From Rhypophila decipiens (lineage: Eukaryota > Ascomycota > Sordariomycetes > Sordariales > Naviculisporaceae), in contig MU858266.1 of the NCBI GenBank assembly GCA_033297075.1, positions 1-59,423 on the forward strand: a DNA stretch of 59,423 nucleotides, read 5' to 3'. Positions 57,006 to 59,423 of this stretch are shown here, piece by piece (positions within the stretch are counted from its first letter, which is position 1; every line of letters begins with the position of its first letter). A program made the translations under genes and the position numbers. The notes beneath the pieces were generated by a model that did no database searches, was not told where the DNA came from, and worked only from the letters and a program-made list of their open reading frames with translations.

Positions 57006-57301
57006 ACTACAGCTAGATAGTTTCTTATATAATAGGAGAGTGCTGCACACTCTCCGTCCGAGTATTCTTGAACTCCTCACGCAAGCAATCAAGTTCAGAA
57101 CTCAAGTTCATTGTCTACGATTCGTCATTCTCGGCACGAGGATTTGTTATAGAGCTTGCCACACATAGGTGTATAATAAGGAAGCATTCTGCCTCTGCCA
57201 GAATGTAGGAAAAAAGGGGGATTCAATCAGAATTAATTCAAGAACCAAGTGCTATATTCTAACAACAATCTGTAACCTTCTTAGGTGTCAGGTTATAACA
57301 A
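57006..57301 (-). repeat. LTR-like block B, copy 3 (reverse, interrupted)
   Basis: From 57006 to about 57118 it matches the reverse complement of the end of block B; at 57269-57301 it matches the reverse complement of its start (AGGTGTCAGGTTATAACA). The middle is replaced by unrelated sequence. The join with copy 2 is centred on the palindrome TACGGATCCGTA (56994-57005). Confidence 0.65.
57130..57268 (+). repeat. Short dispersed repeat, copy 2, nested in block B
   Basis: Shares ATTCAATCAGAATTAATTCA, ACCAAGTGCTATATTCTAACAA and TTGCCAC..ATA..TATAATAAG with the minus strand of 8660-8800. It sits where block B copy 3 loses its middle, so it looks inserted or exchanged there. Confidence 0.55.
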
Positions 57302-57603
57302 ACAGACCAGAATTTCTGTTAAGCTGCGTGCTTCTACAGGGTAGGCTGTAGCACAGTAACCCTATAGAGGATGCTATAGATCGGGCTCGGTAATCCACAG
57401 CGTGCGTAGCGGAAGACGTAGCTCGTAGCTAACCGGTGATGGTGGTGGTGGTGCAGTAAACGATTCAACTAAACACAAGTGAAGGCACAACGAACTGTGC
57501 GTTGTAAGAGAGAGGAGAGAGCTCTATAATTAACAATAACTATTGTACAAGAGGTCTGCTGCTCTGCCTGTCACGACTGCCATAGGGAGCCTGATGCTCA
57601 ACC
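57302..57603. other. Decayed transposon sequence
   Basis: Contains a GGTGGTGGTGGTG run (about 57440) and an imperfect repeat around AAGGCACAACGAACTGTGCGTTGT (57483-57506, in part self-complementary). Probably the lost 5' part of the transposase gene or its flank. No intact frame. Confidence 0.4.
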
Positions 57604-57918
57604 ATGAATTGCGGCAAGTGGCCTGAGCCCAGATCTGTCTTGGTCATGGATAACGCTTCATTTCATCACTCGGAGAGAATACAGCAGATGTGTGACAATA
57701 CAAATGTCGTACTGCTTTATCTGCCACGTTACTCGCCCGACTTGAACCCAATCGAGGAGTTCTTCGGAGAGCTGAAGACGTATATTAGAAAAGCTGAGGA
57801 TGAGCACATTGGCTTTGTCAGAGCAGACTTCCCTTCTTCCTTGGAGGAGTGCGTCGAGGCCGTAGGCGCACGGAGTCGAGTGCCAAAGGTGACTTCCGTC
57901 GAGCCAGGATCTCTATAA
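57604..57918 (+). mobile_element. DDE_3 transposase remnant (Tc1/mariner/IS630 type)
   Basis: The frame from 57604 gives 104 residues with the second and third catalytic regions of a DDE_3 transposase: VLVMDNASFHHSERIQQMC (second Asp) and LLYLPRYSPDLNPIEEFFGE (with the terminal acidic residue in NPIEE). The N-terminal DNA-binding part and first Asp are absent. After ECVEAVGA the family's usual ending (SAKGDFRRARISI-like) continues one frame over, so there is also a frameshift. The element is dead. Confidence 0.85.
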
Positions 57919-58892
57919 TGAGCTGTCAGAATGACAAGCCAGTTGATATTTTATATATGTACTGTAATAAACATGCTCTACCGCTCGTCTCTAGGACGCG
58001 CTATACTGACCAAGAAAAACTATTACATCGCGAACAAACCGCCGTGCCACACCCTCTATCACACCTCGGTCGATATAGAACTGAGCGTCGTTATCCTCAT
58101 GAATGAGCTCGAGATCAAAACTCTGTCCAATGTAAGGCCGAGGGCTCGCCGGTACTGCTGCTTCTGATCCTCTCGCCTCATTTTGGAACAGTGCCATTCA
58201 CAGTAAGCCGCCACTGCATCTTCTGAAATCCAGGTATTATAATAGGCAGAGTTAGTGGCTAGGAAGCACGTATCAGGCTGTATTCAGAAAGATGCGGATT
58301 AGTTACGAGTTGGCCAAGGTGGGCTGGGATATAATTATTAATAACCATGGGTTGGTCGAATGTGCACGAAGTTGAGTCCCGTCGCTTCCGCTTACGGTGT
58401 AAATATGTTGATCCTCGGCATAAAGCTGCATCGGATATCTTGTGGAACGTCATCGTATCTCTCCACTTTGCAGCCGTGCTGGACGGACTTTGCACAATTC
58501 CTTAAGTGATGACCCATGAGTTTATAATACTTCTTAGAATTGTGTGTTATATAGTGGCTTCAATAGGGCACTATCGCTTGTGTTATCACGGCTCGCCGCG
58601 ACACTCCGCATCGAGCCGAACCTCCCTCTCGGCGAGCTGAGTGGCAGTAGCCCCCCGTCTAGTGGTGCGGGCGCTGAGGGAGCCAGATGTGTGCCAGTGG
58701 CGATGTCTGTTCTCGGTGGAGAGGTGAGTCACAGAGAACGGGGTGTCCTCTTCGCGTAGCAACCACGTGGTGGAGCACCTGATCCCAAACTATCACAGAA
58801 CCAAGGAGATTAAGACATGTCCTCCCACACCCTTCTGGTGTCAAGCTAGAAAAAAGAAATAAAGAGGATGGATGGAAAGAGCTTGAAACTGA
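57919..58892. other. Repeat-rich, gene-free region
   Basis: Several small frames on both strands, including a minus-strand one at 57991-58197 (PRPYIGQSFDLELI, FYIDRGVIEGVARRF) that looks protein-like but has no known family and no intact ends. It also holds the 3' flank of the WD40 gene. Probably degraded transposon sequence. Confidence 0.4.
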
Positions 58893-59423
58893 TTAGACAT
58901 CGCACGAGAAGCCGACCATAAAAACTCTCCCCGATGTACAACCAATAGACACCATCCGCCCTTGGACGGTAGAACAGCTTGGGCGGTATTCCGGTGGCAA
59001 CCATATTAAGTTCCGGCCGTTGCAAATAATCCAGGTCTGGTCCTCCCCCAGATCATACCCATCCCTTTCTGGGTTATCTAGTGAGAAGAGTGAATGAACT
59101 GAACTGCTATGCCCTTCAAGCGTTTGGAGGCATTGCCCGGAGCCGGCATCCCAGATCTTGATGGTCTGATCGGCTGAACCCGATGCCAGCCGCTGGCCAT
59201 CTGGGGAGAAGGCAACTGACCAAACCGAGTCGCTATGCCCTTCAAGCGTTTGGAGGCATTCATTCCAGTCCCCATCTACTGCTGGCTTCGTACTGATCCA
59301 GCCAGGTTCTTCCGCCCTAAACTTCGCGTTTACTAGACTGGAAGCTGGTGCAAATACGAGGGCTGAAACGTACGCTTGGAGAGGGGCTTGCTTTACTACC
59401 CATCCATAAGCCAGAGTAAACCG
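58893..59423 (-). CDS. C-terminal end of a WD40 NLR-type protein (partial)
   Basis: Open from the right edge to the stop at 58893 (177 codons shown). The order is typical of fungal NACHT/NB-ARC-WD40 proteins: the linker [16 protein letters not shown] and [18 protein letters not shown], then WD40 repeats with [33 protein letters not shown] and [19 protein letters not shown]. The protein then leaves the repeats for the common tail [20 protein letters not shown]. Only one full repeat and the start of a second are present, where relatives often carry many. The NOD and effector parts lie outside the window. Confidence 0.88.
   Translation of the reverse strand, partial: RFTLAYGWVVKQAPLQAYVSALVFAPASSLVNAKFRAEEPGWISTKPAVDGDWNECLQTLEGHSDSVWSVAFSPDGQRLASGSADQTIKIWDAGSGQCLQTLEGHSSSVHSLFSLDNPERDGYDLGEDQTWIICNGRNLIWLPPEYRPSCSTVQGRMVSIGCTSGRVFMVGFSCDV

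Overview
The window looks like nuclear DNA of a filamentous ascomycete (Pezizomycotina, probably Sordariomycetes). Genes carry short GT-AG introns of about 50-150 bases, mostly with CTAAC/CTGAC-type branch sites. The gene families are typically fungal: tyrosinase, DUF3433, HET, NB-ARC-TPR, WD40 NLR, ECM33-like and PHO80-like. No species can be named from the sequence. All exon models were built by eye from splice signals, reading phase and protein continuity.

Layout. 1-600: transposon-like repeat, a second copy of which lies at 56.6-57.3 kb. 0.9-10.1 kb: alpha/beta hydrolase, secreted protein, a doubtful ORF, tyrosinase and an acidic orphan. 10.3-16.5 kb: a head-to-head pair. The minus-strand gene encodes a patatin phospholipase fused to a DUF7580-like kinase-fold region. 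The plus-strand gene encodes an acuF-like C2H2 zinc-finger protein fused to a Rheb-like GTPase with a CaaX tail. 17.2-41.5 kb is mostly metabolic and cell-surface genes on the minus strand: a secreted protein with four cysteine modules, aminopeptidase P, a PHO80-like cyclin, a hemerythrin-like protein, a DUF3433 membrane protein, a deleted beta-lactamase-fold pseudogene, an ECM33-like GPI protein, an APH-like kinase, a very divergent actin and a mitochondrial-type ThDP enzyme.

42.4-59.4 kb is an allorecognition/immunity-type island. It holds a TPR/coiled-coil/subtilisin protein, a small membrane protein, an NB-ARC-TPR NLR whose first exon encodes a PP/RHIM-like motif, a membrane-anchored protein fused to the ruins of the TPR array, an NTF2-like pseudogene, a HET-domain gene with a lost or unresolved 5' end, inverted LTR-like repeats, a Tc1/mariner-type transposase remnant and the WD40 end of another NLR running off the right edge.

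Main hypothesis: the 10.3-16.5 kb divergent pair is a candidate two-gene recognition/effector module (lipase effector plus GTPase-bearing partner). Its layout recalls the known divergent plp-1/sec-9 pair of Neurospora, but neither fusion architecture is one I know as described. The NLR island shows fast turnover: a near-identical 126-bp repeat array, a nonsense codon copied into two adjacent repeats, internally deleted genes and nested repeats.
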